From an uncultured Odoribacter sp. (lineage in GTDB: Bacteria > Bacteroidota > Bacteroidia > Bacteroidales > Marinifilaceae): a stretch of 64,000 bases of DNA. Of the stretch, positions 44,450 through 53,029 are shown one piece after another; positions within the stretch are counted from its first letter, which is position 1, and each line of letters begins with the position of its first letter. The stretch lies in NCBI GenBank assembly GCA_910578105.1, contig CAJTPD010000001.1:372001-436000 (forward strand), given 5' to 3'. Under the pieces are notes generated by a model that ran no database searches, had not been told where the DNA came from, and saw only the letters and a program-made list of their open reading frames with translations. Made by a program: the position numbers and the translations under genes.

Positions 44450-45472
44450 TTATCTGATCAGGAATGAAAACTTATCTACATTTTTCAAAGCAATTCCTGT
44501 TCCCCGTGCCACAGCCCGCAATGGATCTTCAGCAATGTGGAAAGGAATGTTCAGTTTATCAGTGAGGCGTTTGTCCAAACCGCGCAACAAAGCACCACCA
44601 CCTGCCAAATATATACCTTTGTTTACAATATCAGCATACAATTCAGGCGGAGTTTGTTCCAAAGCTCCCAAAATAGCAATTTCAATTTTAGAAATAGATT
44701 TTTCCAGACAGTGTGCAATTTCCTGATATGATACTGGCACTTCTACTGGCAGTGAAGTCATTTGATTAGGTCCTTGCACAATAAAATCTGCGGGAGGTTC
44801 GTCAAGTTCAGACAGAGCAGAGCCTACATGAATTTTAATTTGCTCAGCAGTCCGTTCGCCTATTCGGATGTTGTGTTGATGACGCATATATTCTTGTATA
44901 TCGTCAGTCAAGTCGTCCCCGGCAATACGTATAGATTTGTTGCTAACTATACCACCCAAAGATATAACTGCAATTTCAGTAGTACCACCACCTATGTCAA
45001 CAATCATATTCCCTTCCGGTGCTTCCACATCCAGTCCAATCCCCAGGGCGGCTGCCATAGGTTCATAAATCATGTATACATCGCGTCCGCCGGCATGTTC
45101 CGAAGAGTCGCGGACAGCACGAATTTCCACTTCCGTACTTCCGGAAGGTATACATACTACAATCCGCAAAGAAGGAGAGAAGAATTTGCTGTTCACACTT
45201 GCCATTTTAATCATACCGCGTAACATTTGTTCTGCAGCATTGAAATCCGCAATTACACCGTCGCGTAACGGACGAATCGTTTTAATATTATCGTGGGTTT
45301 TACCTTGCATCTGTCTGGCCTTTTCCCCGATGGCAATCACTTTTTCCGTCTTCCGGTCTATGGCAACGATGGAAGGTTCGTTAACAACCATTTTATCATT
45401 ACAAATAATAATGGTGTTTGCTGTTCCCAAGTCAACAGCTATATCTTGTGTCAAAAACGAAAATAATCCCAT
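44450..45472 (-). CDS. mreB: Rod-shape actin MreB
   Basis: The 340-residue actin homologue has the phosphate-1 loop near the N terminus as usual (AVDLGTANT, residues 12-20), phosphate-2 as VDIGGGTTEIAVIS and the adenosine loop LAGGGALLRG. It forms membrane-bound filaments that guide side-wall synthesis. It starts the mreBCD-mrdA-rodA series, 28 bp after purH. The normal motif order contrasts with the permuted protein at 13515-14591. Confidence 0.97.
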   Translation of the reverse strand: MGLFSFLTQDIAVDLGTANTIIICNDKMVVNEPSIVAIDRKTEKVIAIGEKARQMQGKTHDNIKTIRPLRDGVIADFNAAEQMLRGMIKMASVNSKFFSPSLRIVVCIPSGSTEVEIRAVRDSSEHAGGRDVYMIYEPMAAALGIGLDVEAPEGNMIVDIGGGTTEIAVISLGGIVSNKSIRIAGDDLTDDIQEYMRHQHNIRIGERTAEQIKIHVGSALSELDEPPADFIVQGPNQMTSLPVEVPVSYQEIAHCLEKSISKIEIAILGALEQTPPELYADIVNKGIYLAGGGALLRGLDKRLTDKLNIPFHIAEDPLRAVARGTGIALKNVDKFSFLIR

Positions 45473-45499
45473 TTTAATAATTTATTATTATAATTTGGC

Positions 45500-47035
45500 T
45501 TAATGTTTAAAATGTCTCATTCCAGTAAAAATCATAGCTATACCATACTTGTCCGCAGCGTCAACAGAGTCCTGGTCTTTCACCGAACCACCCGGCTGGA
45601 TAATGGCTGTAATTCCGGCATTATGAGCAGCTTCCACACAGTCCGGAAAAGGGAAAAAAGCATCAGACGCCATTACACTTCCTGCGATACGGTCGCCTCC
45701 CTGACGAATAGCGTTTTCAAGTGCCCAGATCCGGCTGACCTGTCCTGGACCAACTCCTGTCGTACAAAGGTTTTTGGCTATTGCAATACCGTTGGATTTG
45801 GCATGTTTTACTACTTTCCACGCAAATATCAAATCCCTCATTTCAGCTTCCGTAGGCTGGCGTTTGGTGACTACTTTTAATTCTTCTTCGTTTAGTAGCT
45901 GAGTATCCAAATCCTGTATTAATAATCCTCCCAATACAGTTTTTGCTTTTTGAGCAAAAGTATTTTTTTCCCCGATATGGTCTAATTGCAATAAACGGAT
46001 ATTCTTTTTCTTTTCAAGAATTTCCAAGGCTTCTCTGGAGAAAGAAGGAGCAACAATTACTTCCAGGAATATTTTTGCCATTTCTGTTGCAGTCTCTGCA
46101 TCAATTTCCCGGTTTGCTGCAACAATTCCTCCGAAAATAGATACGGGATCGGCTTCATAAGCCCGGCGAAAAGCATCAGCAAGAGTAGGTGCACTGCCAA
46201 CACCACATGGATTAGCATGCTTTGCAGCAACAATGGTCGGTTCGTCAAACTCTTTCAAAGTTTCCAATGCACCGTCTGTATCTCCGATATTATTATACGA
46301 CAATTCCTTACCATGCAGTTGAATGGCTCCTGGCAATGTACCTTCCGTTTCTTTCACAGCTGCATAGAAAGCAGCACTTTGATGCGGATTCTCACCATAA
46401 CGTAAATCCTGTTTTTTCTCATAGGTGAGGGTAATGGTCTTAGGATATTTTATATCCAACCTTTCAGAAAAATAACCGGCAATCAAAGCATCGTAATGGG
46501 AGGTATGAATAAAAACCTTAGCTGCCAGCATTTCTTTAGTTGCCTCTGAAGTATCCCCGTTGGTTTTCAGTTCGTTAATTACCAGACTATAATCCTCCGG
46601 ATCAGTAAGCACTGTCACAAACTTATAATTTTTAGCAGCAGCTCTGATCATTGTCGGACCACCAATATCAATATTCTCTATAATTTCTTCATGTGAAACT
46701 CCCGGTTTCAGAATAGTTTGCTTGAAAGGATAGAGGTTGCAAACGACTATGTCAATAGGAGCTATACCCAACTCAGTCATTTGTTTTTTATGATAATCAT
46801 TGTCACGTATTGCCAAAATACCACCTTCAACATTGGGATGCAGAGTTTTCACTCTACCATCAAAACATTCGGGGAACTTCGTCAAATCTGAAATATCCGT
46901 TACCCGGATACCTTCTGCTTTCAGTTGCTTTGAAGTTCCTCCGGTTGAAATGATTTCCCAGCCCATAGAGTCCAGCACCTTGGCAAAATCTACAATGCCT
47001 GTTTTATCAAAAACACTAATTAATGCTCTTTTCAT
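45500..47035 (-). CDS. purH: Bifunctional purine biosynthesis protein PurH
   Basis: The 511-residue protein combines IMP cyclohydrolase (N-terminal, ALISVFDKTGIVDFA, STGGT) and AICAR transformylase (C-terminal, AAKHANPCGVG, ending GMRHFKH), the last two steps to IMP. The ATG at 47035 matches the family start; an ATG 24 bases upstream adds an unlikely hydrophobic extension. It precedes the mre genes closely and has a -7 element 79 bases upstream, so the whole unit may be read from there. Confidence 0.96.
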   Translation of the reverse strand: MKRALISVFDKTGIVDFAKVLDSMGWEIISTGGTSKQLKAEGIRVTDISDLTKFPECFDGRVKTLHPNVEGGILAIRDNDYHKKQMTELGIAPIDIVVCNLYPFKQTILKPGVSHEEIIENIDIGGPTMIRAAAKNYKFVTVLTDPEDYSLVINELKTNGDTSEATKEMLAAKVFIHTSHYDALIAGYFSERLDIKYPKTITLTYEKKQDLRYGENPHQSAAFYAAVKETEGTLPGAIQLHGKELSYNNIGDTDGALETLKEFDEPTIVAAKHANPCGVGSAPTLADAFRRAYEADPVSIFGGIVAANREIDAETATEMAKIFLEVIVAPSFSREALEILEKKKNIRLLQLDHIGEKNTFAQKAKTVLGGLLIQDLDTQLLNEEELKVVTKRQPTEAEMRDLIFAWKVVKHAKSNGIAIAKNLCTTGVGPGQVSRIWALENAIRQGGDRIAGSVMASDAFFPFPDCVEAAHNAGITAIIQPGGSVKDQDSVDAADKYGIAMIFTGMRHFKH

Positions 47036-47113
47036 CCAGATTATATTTTTAATTATCACTGAGGCAGAATAGCCTCAGATATTCATTTATTTATACAAAG
47101 TCGTAATTTGTCG

Positions 47114-47121
47114 CAAAGGTA
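47114..47121 (-). promoter_or_regulatory. -7 element for purH (and possibly mre operon)
   Basis: The minus strand reads TACCTTTG, matching TAnnTTTG. Predicted transcription start is about 47107, giving a leader of roughly 70 bases. No clear -33 is seen. Confidence 0.55.
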
Positions 47122-47194
47122 TAAAAAAAGCGTATTATTTTTTATATAAAAAAGCAGATAGTGTGTTTTTTTTCCACACCAAACAGTGATTTAT

Positions 47195-47671
47195 TTACTT
47201 ATAACTGACAATCAGTTTGTTACCTGATTTTACAATCGGATACTCTTTAAGAGGATAGATTTTCTTTTCAGTTCCTTCCGGATAGCCGTACAACAATAAA
47301 AATTTAACTCCGCAAACAGGACATTGTGCATAATTTCCCTGGAGCTCTTTTTGAGTCATATAGGAAGTCAAATCTGAACAATTCGTGCAAGTGGCATCAT
47401 AACATTTAAAATCGGTGTTATTATTGGTATAGATAATAATACCTTGTCCGTTGTATCCCAATGCTTTACCCGTATACGAACTGTTAAAGTAACGGGGGAG
47501 TTCTATCCAGTTGTTACTTTCTCCACCCACAGAAAGGTCTATCTGCGTATAGACAGGCACATCCGGTATGACGTGTTTGTCTTTCAATTTTTCCTCTAAC
47601 TGGTGAGAACATCTGATATTTGTGCCTGAAAAAATGACAACAATAAAAAAAATGATTATTTTTGATTGCAT
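47195..47671 (-). CDS. Exported protein with paired CxxC motifs, Rieske/zinc-ribbon-like
   Basis: The 158-residue protein begins with a hydrophobic signal segment ending near Cys21, which could be a lipid attachment site although the preceding residues (NIRC) are a poor lipobox. Later it has CTNC (95-98) and CPVC (117-120), plus Cys90. The arrangement resembles a Rieske fold in which the two His ligands are replaced by Cys, or a zinc ribbon. The strand pattern around GYNGQGIIIYTN supports a small beta domain. Function is unknown. It diverges from the membrane protein gene at 47703. Confidence 0.7.
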   Translation of the reverse strand: MQSKIIIFFIVVIFSGTNIRCSHQLEEKLKDKHVIPDVPVYTQIDLSVGGESNNWIELPRYFNSSYTGKALGYNGQGIIIYTNNNTDFKCYDATCTNCSDLTSYMTQKELQGNYAQCPVCGVKFLLLYGYPEGTEKKIYPLKEYPIVKSGNKLIVSYK

Positions 47672-47689
47672 TATTTTGAATTTAGACTA

Positions 47690-47697
47690 CAAATATA
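47690..47697 (-). promoter_or_regulatory. -7 element for the CxxC protein gene
   Basis: The minus strand reads TATATTTG, a match to TAnnTTTG, 18 bases before the ATG at 47671. Confidence 0.5.
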
Positions 47698-47702
47698 ATC
47701 AT

Positions 47703-48056
47703 ATGAACTTAATTACTGCAGATTTCAATTGGATTTCGTTTGCACTGGTCATTATTGCCGGAATTATCGGTATGATTAAATCCAATACCAGGAAATCCGA
47801 ATGCCCATCCGCTTCTCTTGCCCCAGAATCCTGTGAAGAAGAGGAGATGAAAGAAAAATGTTTTTATGAAGAAGAATGGGAAAAAACAGAGGATATTCAA
47901 GTGTTAAAAGCCAATAATTCCTCTGAAGAAATCGTATTGAAAGAAAAAACTCCGGTCTGTTTTCCGGGTGAAGAAGACAAAGAAGAGCATCATTCACAGT
48001 TTGACATCCGTCAGGCTATTATCAGCAGTGAAATCCTAAAACGTCCTGAATTTTGA
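47703..48056 (+). CDS. Small acidic single-pass membrane protein
   Basis: The 117-residue frame starts at ATG 47703 with a single hydrophobic helix (about residues 10-26, SFALVIIAGIIGMI), then a basic turn (KSNTRKSE) and a long, strongly acidic tail with EEEEMKEK and EEDKEEHHS stretches. The basic turn suggests the tail is cytoplasmic. No family is recognised. An upstream ATG at 47622 overlaps the divergent gene and its promoter and is rejected. A hairpin terminator follows. Confidence 0.6.
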   Translation: MNLITADFNWISFALVIIAGIIGMIKSNTRKSECPSASLAPESCEEEEMKEKCFYEEEWEKTEDIQVLKANNSSEEIVLKEKTPVCFPGEEDKEEHHSQFDIRQAIISSEILKRPEF

Positions 48057-48146
48057 ATTTTGCCAGATTTTGCATAAATTCCCAACAAAACCTGAAATTA
48101 ACGTACTGTTAACAAATATTTCTTTAAAGGGTAAATTAGCTATCAA

Positions 48147-48204
48147 TGACAAACTAAAGTTACAGTTGATAGGCAATTATCAAATCCATGACCTTAGTTT
48201 GTCA
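48147..48204. terminator. Bidirectional terminator between the membrane protein gene and pepP
   Basis: TGACAAACTAA (48147-48157) pairs with 48194-48204, and an inner stem TTGATA pairs with TATCAA. It lies between convergent genes. Confidence 0.75.
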
Positions 48205-48212
48205 ATCTGAAA

Positions 48213-49991
48213 TCAGGATATAGGTTTGGTTTTTTCTGCCAACCAGCTTGTTTCTTTTGCAGTCAGATAGGGAGATGTTTTTTCAAATACCATCTGGTGA
48301 TAATTATTCAACCAGTCTTTTTCTTCCTGATTTAACAATTCCGGTAAAATAGCCGAAGTATCAAAATAACAAAGAGTTAATGTTTCAAAACCGTACCACT
48401 CTCCGAATTCATTGGAAGCAATGGGTATGCACAGTATCATATTTTCATGCCGTATACCATGCAACCCCTCGCGGTATATGCCTGGTTCATCCGATGTCAC
48501 CATTCCCGGACAGATAAATTGCTCTTTCAATTCCTGACGAATAGACTGAGGGCCTTCGTGTACATTTAAAAAGAAACCTATTCCATGTCCTGTGCCATGT
48601 CCAAAATTACGGAGGGTTTGCCACATAGGCTGACGCGCAATAGCATCTATATTACATCCTCGCGTACCTTTGGGAAAAATACTGCGACTTAAAGCAATCA
48701 TGCCTTTTAATACAATCGTATAATCTTCTTTTTCTAAAAGAGTAAGTTCTCCCAACGGGACAGTACGAGTGATGTCAGTGGTACCATGTGTATATTGTCC
48801 TCCCGAGTCCACCAGATACAAACCTTTGGGTTCCAATACAGAATCGGCTCCCGGAACAGCAGAATAATGGGGAAGAGCTGCATTCATTCCGTAAGCGGAA
48901 ATATTTTCAAAACTGTTTGATACATAATCTTTGTCTTGTGCCCGTAAAGTGGTGAGTTTTTCAGAAACTATGGTTTCCGTTAATTGGTTGTCGATATTAC
49001 TCTCGAGCCAATAAAAGAATTTTGTCATAGCAACGCTATCTTTAACACAGGCTTTCCGAAAGCCTTCAATTTCTTCCGGAGTCTTGATGGATTTTGCCAG
49101 AATAATAGGTGAAACTACCTCTGTAACAACAAATGATGAAACTATTTTATTATATACTGCAAAATTCAGATTATTAGTATCTGCACAAAACACAGCACCT
49201 TTTTCAATTTCATTCAGGAATAAGAAAAGATGATGATAATCTCTGACTTCTATATTTACCTGTCGTAAAGCTTCTTCAACTTCTTTTGTTACTTTAGAAC
49301 GTTTTACAAACAACCAGGAATTATCCCGACCGACAATTGCATAACAGATTGCTACAGGATTGTACTCAATATCATTACACCGGATATTATACAACCAGGC
49401 AATTTCATCCAAAGCACTGAAAACGAAATAATCTGCATTATTTTCAGACAATATACCTTGCACCATTTTAATTTTATCCGATGCTGATTTTCCGGTAGTG
49501 TCAGATGAAATTAAAAACAATTTTTCCTCCGGCAAAGCAGGACGGTCGGTCCATATATCACCAATTAATTCATTTTTATCAACTATTTTAATTCCCTTGG
49601 GGGCAAGTTTTGCTTGCAAATTTTTCATATCACAGACAGAGGTGCAAAAACTATCCAGACCTATCCGGCTGTTTTCCGGAAGAATGGCAGCCAGCCAATC
49701 CGGATAATCTATAGCATCCTGAACTCTTAATTTATGCAATTGGATACCTGTATTTTGCAGCTGTTTTTCAGCCTGAATAAAATAACGGCTGTCGGTCCAC
49801 AAACCAGCCTCTTCTTTTAATACAACAACAGTACCAAAAGAGCCTGTAAAACCGGAAATCCATTCCCGTTGTTTCCAACCTGCAGGCAGATACTCACTGT
49901 TATGAGGATCAGTTCCGGATACAATATATGCATCCAGATTCTCCTTTTCCATTAGTTTTCTTAATGCTGATAATTTTTCATGAACAGTCAT
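48213..49991 (-). CDS. pepP: Aminopeptidase P family (M24B) protein
   Basis: The 592-residue protein has two creatinase-type N-terminal domains and a C-terminal pita-bread catalytic domain, the long three-domain form. Metal ligands are visible: the two Asp in VDSGGQYTHGTTDITRTV, His in GHGTGHGIGF and Glu in DEPGIYREGLHGIRHENMI. It removes N-terminal residues next to proline, probably in the cytoplasm since no signal peptide is seen. ATG 49991 is preferred over an upstream frame start that runs into the -7 region. Confidence 0.93.
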   Translation of the reverse strand: MTVHEKLSALRKLMEKENLDAYIVSGTDPHNSEYLPAGWKQREWISGFTGSFGTVVVLKEEAGLWTDSRYFIQAEKQLQNTGIQLHKLRVQDAIDYPDWLAAILPENSRIGLDSFCTSVCDMKNLQAKLAPKGIKIVDKNELIGDIWTDRPALPEEKLFLISSDTTGKSASDKIKMVQGILSENNADYFVFSALDEIAWLYNIRCNDIEYNPVAICYAIVGRDNSWLFVKRSKVTKEVEEALRQVNIEVRDYHHLFLFLNEIEKGAVFCADTNNLNFAVYNKIVSSFVVTEVVSPIILAKSIKTPEEIEGFRKACVKDSVAMTKFFYWLESNIDNQLTETIVSEKLTTLRAQDKDYVSNSFENISAYGMNAALPHYSAVPGADSVLEPKGLYLVDSGGQYTHGTTDITRTVPLGELTLLEKEDYTIVLKGMIALSRSIFPKGTRGCNIDAIARQPMWQTLRNFGHGTGHGIGFFLNVHEGPQSIRQELKEQFICPGMVTSDEPGIYREGLHGIRHENMILCIPIASNEFGEWYGFETLTLCYFDTSAILPELLNQEEKDWLNNYHQMVFEKTSPYLTAKETSWLAEKTKPIS

Positions 49992-50012
49992 AATTCTAAT
50001 TTTAAATTTGAC

Positions 50013-50020
50013 CAAATATA
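50013..50020 (-). promoter_or_regulatory. -7 element for pepP
   Basis: The minus strand reads TATATTTG. Transcription from about 50006 gives a short leader to ATG 49991. Confidence 0.5.
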
Positions 50021-50056
50021 GTAAGAATTATCAGAAAATATCCGAAAGGCAATATG

Positions 50057-50068
50057 TTACAATTGTAA
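50057..50068. promoter_or_regulatory. Fourth copy of the XRE-type palindrome, upstream of pepP
   Basis: TTACAATTGTAA is a perfect 12-bp palindrome with the same half-site (TTACA/TGTAA) and spacing as the three sites before the XRE gene. It lies about 37 bases upstream of the pepP -7 element. Confidence 0.5.
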
Positions 50069-50069
50069 T

Positions 50070-50483
50070 ATATTGTTTTTTCTAACACATTACACATATA
50101 AAAAATATTCCATTGCATATAAATATTTTAAAGTTGTCAACATTAAAATAGCATCTTTGGCTGATAAATTTTAATACAAGGATGTATTTTATTAAAAACC
50201 AGTACATTATACTTATTTTGAAAAGAAAAACTTTAATATTTTATTTAAACTTCAAATCTTTAAAGCGGAAAATCAATGGATATAGAGATGCTGTTATTTT
50301 ATAATATATTAATTTCCAGTACTTTATATGCATCTATATGAAGTTTAATTCCAATATAATACAATGTATTTTAAATCTTTATTATAAATTAATATATTAA
50401 TTATCAGATATTATTATATCAGAATCGCCCGTATAGTGCTAATTGATTGAAAATAAATGGAAAACAAACAAGTCTACGCTTGT
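50070..50483. other. AT-rich gap with no recognisable gene
   Basis: This 410-bp stretch is extremely AT-rich. It holds a 16-bp perfect palindrome AATTAATATATTAATT at 50387-50402 and no reading frame worth calling. It separates the XRE regulator from pepP. Confidence 0.6.
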
Positions 50484-50555
50484 GTTACATTTGTAATATA
50501 ACATGTATTACAAATGTAATTTGATTATCTCTTGTTTTTGAATTACATTTGTAAT
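50484..50555. promoter_or_regulatory. Operator array of three TTACAnnTGTAAT palindromes
   Basis: Sites lie at 50484-50497 (GTTACATTTGTAAT), 50507-50520 (ATTACAAATGTAAT, the reverse orientation) and 50542-50555 (ATTACATTTGTAAT). Centres are 23 and 35 bp apart. They directly precede the XRE gene, fitting autoregulation. Confidence 0.8.
50520..50551 (+). promoter_or_regulatory. Promoter of the XRE gene, -7 inside an operator
   Basis: TTTG at 50520-50523 and TACATTTG at 50544-50551 are 20 bases apart, a full consensus promoter. The -7 element is entirely within the third operator, so bound protein would block it. Transcription from about 50558 leaves a 13-base leader. Confidence 0.75.
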
Positions 50556-50570
50556 CAAAATTATTACAGA

Positions 50571-50990
50571 ATGCAAGAAAGATTCAAGCAGTTATTGGAT
50601 GAAAAAAATCTGACAGCAACCCGTTTTGCTGCTCTGATTAAAGTGAATGCTTCAGCAATGTCACATATTTTAAATGGTCGTAGTAAACCGGGATTTGATG
50701 TACTCGATAAAATAGCACAGGCTTTTCCCGATGTAAACTTAAATTGGTTAATTTCCGGGAAAGGTTCTATTTACAATGTTTCATCCATAGAAAGGACTGA
50801 TAGTTCTACGAAGAAAAATTTATTTAAACAGAAGGAGGAAACAGAATCCGTTTCTTCAGTTACTGACGATACGGAGGCAAATAAAATTCTACCTCCCGTA
50901 TCTCCTGAAATTGTAGTTGCAAAAGCAAAACCAATAAAAAGGATTATTTTATTTTTTGAAGACGGAAGTTTTGAAGATTATGAAAAATAA
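50571..50990 (+). CDS. XRE-family transcriptional regulator
   Basis: The 139-residue protein has a lambda-repressor-like helix-turn-helix at about residues 4-66 (TRFAALIKVNASAMSHILNG is the turn and recognition helix). A polar Ser/Glu/Thr-rich linker follows. A short conserved-looking tail (RIILFFEDGSFEDYEK, 123-138) is common in Bacteroidetes regulators of this kind. The ATG at 50571 fits the promoter. Target genes beyond itself, and perhaps pepP, are unknown. No phage genes are nearby. Confidence 0.85.
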   Translation: MQERFKQLLDEKNLTATRFAALIKVNASAMSHILNGRSKPGFDVLDKIAQAFPDVNLNWLISGKGSIYNVSSIERTDSSTKKNLFKQKEETESVSSVTDDTEANKILPPVSPEIVVAKAKPIKRIILFFEDGSFEDYEK

Positions 50991-51019
50991 GTTTCATATA
51001 TCTTCAAAACTTCAATGTT

Positions 51020-52114
51020 TTATTTCTGACTAAATCTTTTTACCTGTTCTTTTATCAGTTCCTGATCATCAAAATAGTTGATTTTCATAGCCTTCCTTAC
51101 ATTATTTAAAGTATAAGCTGCTGTTTCCCGCGCTATAAAACAGCCTTTTTGCAACATTTCATAAATAGCAGGGACATCTTTTTCAAATTCTTTTCTCTTA
51201 TTTCGGATGGGTTCTAATTCTTCCTGCATAATTGCATTCAGAAATTTCTTGACCTTAACATCTCCCAAACCACCTCGTTGATAATGCATTTTCAATTCAT
51301 CCAGATTGGCGTAATCCGGTAAATACCTTTCAAAATGTTCAGCTTTGGAAAAAGCATCTAAATAGGTAAAAACAGTATTTCCAACAATACTTCCCGGATC
51401 TTCCACACGCAAATGGTTGGGGTCAGTATACATACTCATTACCTTTTTCTTTAAATCTTCAGTTGTTTCCGAAAGATAGATACAATTATTTAGGGACTTA
51501 CTCATTTTGGATTTCCCGTCTATTCCCGGTAATCGCAAACAGGCTGCATTATCAGGTAATAAGATTTCCGGTTCCACTAAAGTATCTCCATATATTGCAT
51601 TGAATTTACGGACAATTTCCCGCGTCTGTTCCAACATTGGTTCTTGATCTTCTCCTACAGGTACTGTCGTTGCTCTGAAAGCAGTAATATCGGAGGCCTG
51701 ACTGATGGGGTAAGTGAAAAAACCTACCGGAATAGAGGTTTCAAAATTCCTCATTTGGATTTCTGTTTTTACCGTCGGATTTCTCTGTAAACGTGAAACG
51801 GTCACCAGATTCATGTAGTAAAAAGCTAATTCACAAAGCTCCGGTATTTGCGACTGAATAAAAATAATGGATTTCTTTGGATCAAGACCACAAGCGAGAT
51901 AGTCTAAAGCAACTTCTATGACATTCTGTCTGACTTTTTCCGGGTTTTCTGCATTATCTGTCAATGCTTGCGCATCGGCAATCATAATGAACACTTTTTC
52001 ATATATTCCGGAATTTTGTAATTCAACTCTTTGTTTTAAAGACCCCACGTAATGTCCGATGTGAAGTCTGCCGGTAGGACGGTCGGCTGTTAATATGATT
52101 TTTTCTTTATCCAT
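51020..52114 (-). CDS. trpS: Tryptophanyl-tRNA synthetase
   Basis: The 364-residue class I synthetase charges tRNA-Trp. The HIGH motif appears as GRLHIGHYVGSL (residues 15-26) and KMSKS is exact in GKSKMSKSLNN. The insertion between them and the C-terminal anticodon helices are of normal length. It lies six bases after pyrD on the same strand and may be cotranscribed with the pyr genes. Confidence 0.96.
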   Translation of the reverse strand: MDKEKIILTADRPTGRLHIGHYVGSLKQRVELQNSGIYEKVFIMIADAQALTDNAENPEKVRQNVIEVALDYLACGLDPKKSIIFIQSQIPELCELAFYYMNLVTVSRLQRNPTVKTEIQMRNFETSIPVGFFTYPISQASDITAFRATTVPVGEDQEPMLEQTREIVRKFNAIYGDTLVEPEILLPDNAACLRLPGIDGKSKMSKSLNNCIYLSETTEDLKKKVMSMYTDPNHLRVEDPGSIVGNTVFTYLDAFSKAEHFERYLPDYANLDELKMHYQRGGLGDVKVKKFLNAIMQEELEPIRNKRKEFEKDVPAIYEMLQKGCFIARETAAYTLNNVRKAMKINYFDDQELIKEQVKRFSQK

Positions 52115-52120
52115 CGTTTC

Positions 52121-53029
52121 TTATATTAATCCTATAATTTCTTTCACTGATTTAAATCCGTTTTCGTTCAGGTAGGCATTTATACCATCCTTGATTTTTA
52201 AGGTAATTGCCGGGTCGATAAAATTTGCAGTACCTACTTGAATAGCAGAAGCTCCGGCCAGTAGGAACTCTATTGCGTCCATCGCATTCATGATTCCTCC
52301 AAGACCGATTACCGGAATTTTTACAACTTGGGCCACTTGCCAAACCATCCGCAAAGCAATGGGTTTTACACATGCACCACTCAAACCTCCGGTAACAGTG
52401 CTTAAAACAGGTTTTCGTTTCCTGGCATCAATGGCCATTCCCAGTAAAGTATTGATTAAAGAAACGGAGTCGGCACCTTCGGTTTCAACTGCCAGTGCTA
52501 TTTCCTGAATATTGGTAACATTAGGAGAGAGCTTCACCATCAGATGTTTATGATAAACTTTCCTCACTGCTTTTACCACTTCCGCTGCCGAAATACAACT
52601 TGTACCAAAGGCCATTCCACCTTCTTTTACATTCGGACAGGAAATATTCAGTTCAATACCAGGAATATGTTCCAATTCATTTATCTTTTCTGCTGTAGCT
52701 GCATAATCGGATATAGTTGACCCGGAAACATTTACCAGAATATTCGTCTTTACAGATTGAATCCGGGGATAAATATGCTCAATAAAATAATCTACTCCCT
52801 TATTTTGCAGACCAACCGCATTTAACATTCCCGACGAAGTCTCGGCCATACGAGGATAAGGATTACCTTCCCGGGGGTTTAGTGTTGTACCTTTTACAAT
52901 GAATCCACCCAAACATTCCAAGTCGATAAAATCCTGAAATTCAATACCATATCCGAATGTACCTGAAGCAGTCAGAACCGGATTCTGAAGTTCTAACCCA
53001 TGATTAAGGTTTATATTTAAATCTGCCAT
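52121..53029 (-). CDS. pyrD: Dihydroorotate dehydrogenase, catalytic subunit (class 1B)
   Basis: The 302-residue FMN enzyme oxidises dihydroorotate to orotate in pyrimidine synthesis. Conserved blocks are VLTASGTFGYGIEF, NVSGSTISDY, ELNISCPNVKEGGMAFG with the class 1 active-site Cys, and GLGGIMNAMDAIEFLLAGA. The class 1B assignment comes from the adjacent pyrK, whose end it overlaps by 13 bases. That subunit passes electrons to NAD. Confidence 0.95.
   Translation of the reverse strand: MADLNINLNHGLELQNPVLTASGTFGYGIEFQDFIDLECLGGFIVKGTTLNPREGNPYPRMAETSSGMLNAVGLQNKGVDYFIEHIYPRIQSVKTNILVNVSGSTISDYAATAEKINELEHIPGIELNISCPNVKEGGMAFGTSCISAAEVVKAVRKVYHKHLMVKLSPNVTNIQEIALAVETEGADSVSLINTLLGMAIDARKRKPVLSTVTGGLSGACVKPIALRMVWQVAQVVKIPVIGLGGIMNAMDAIEFLLAGASAIQVGTANFIDPAITLKIKDGINAYLNENGFKSVKEIIGLI

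Noticed and set aside
50532..50570. TTG start for the XRE regulator
   Set aside because: It precedes the predicted transcription start and lies in the operator region.
50016..50570. CRISPR array or phage attachment region in the AT-rich gap
   Set aside because: The repeats are short palindromes with irregular spacing before a regulator gene; no spacers, cas genes or integrase are present.
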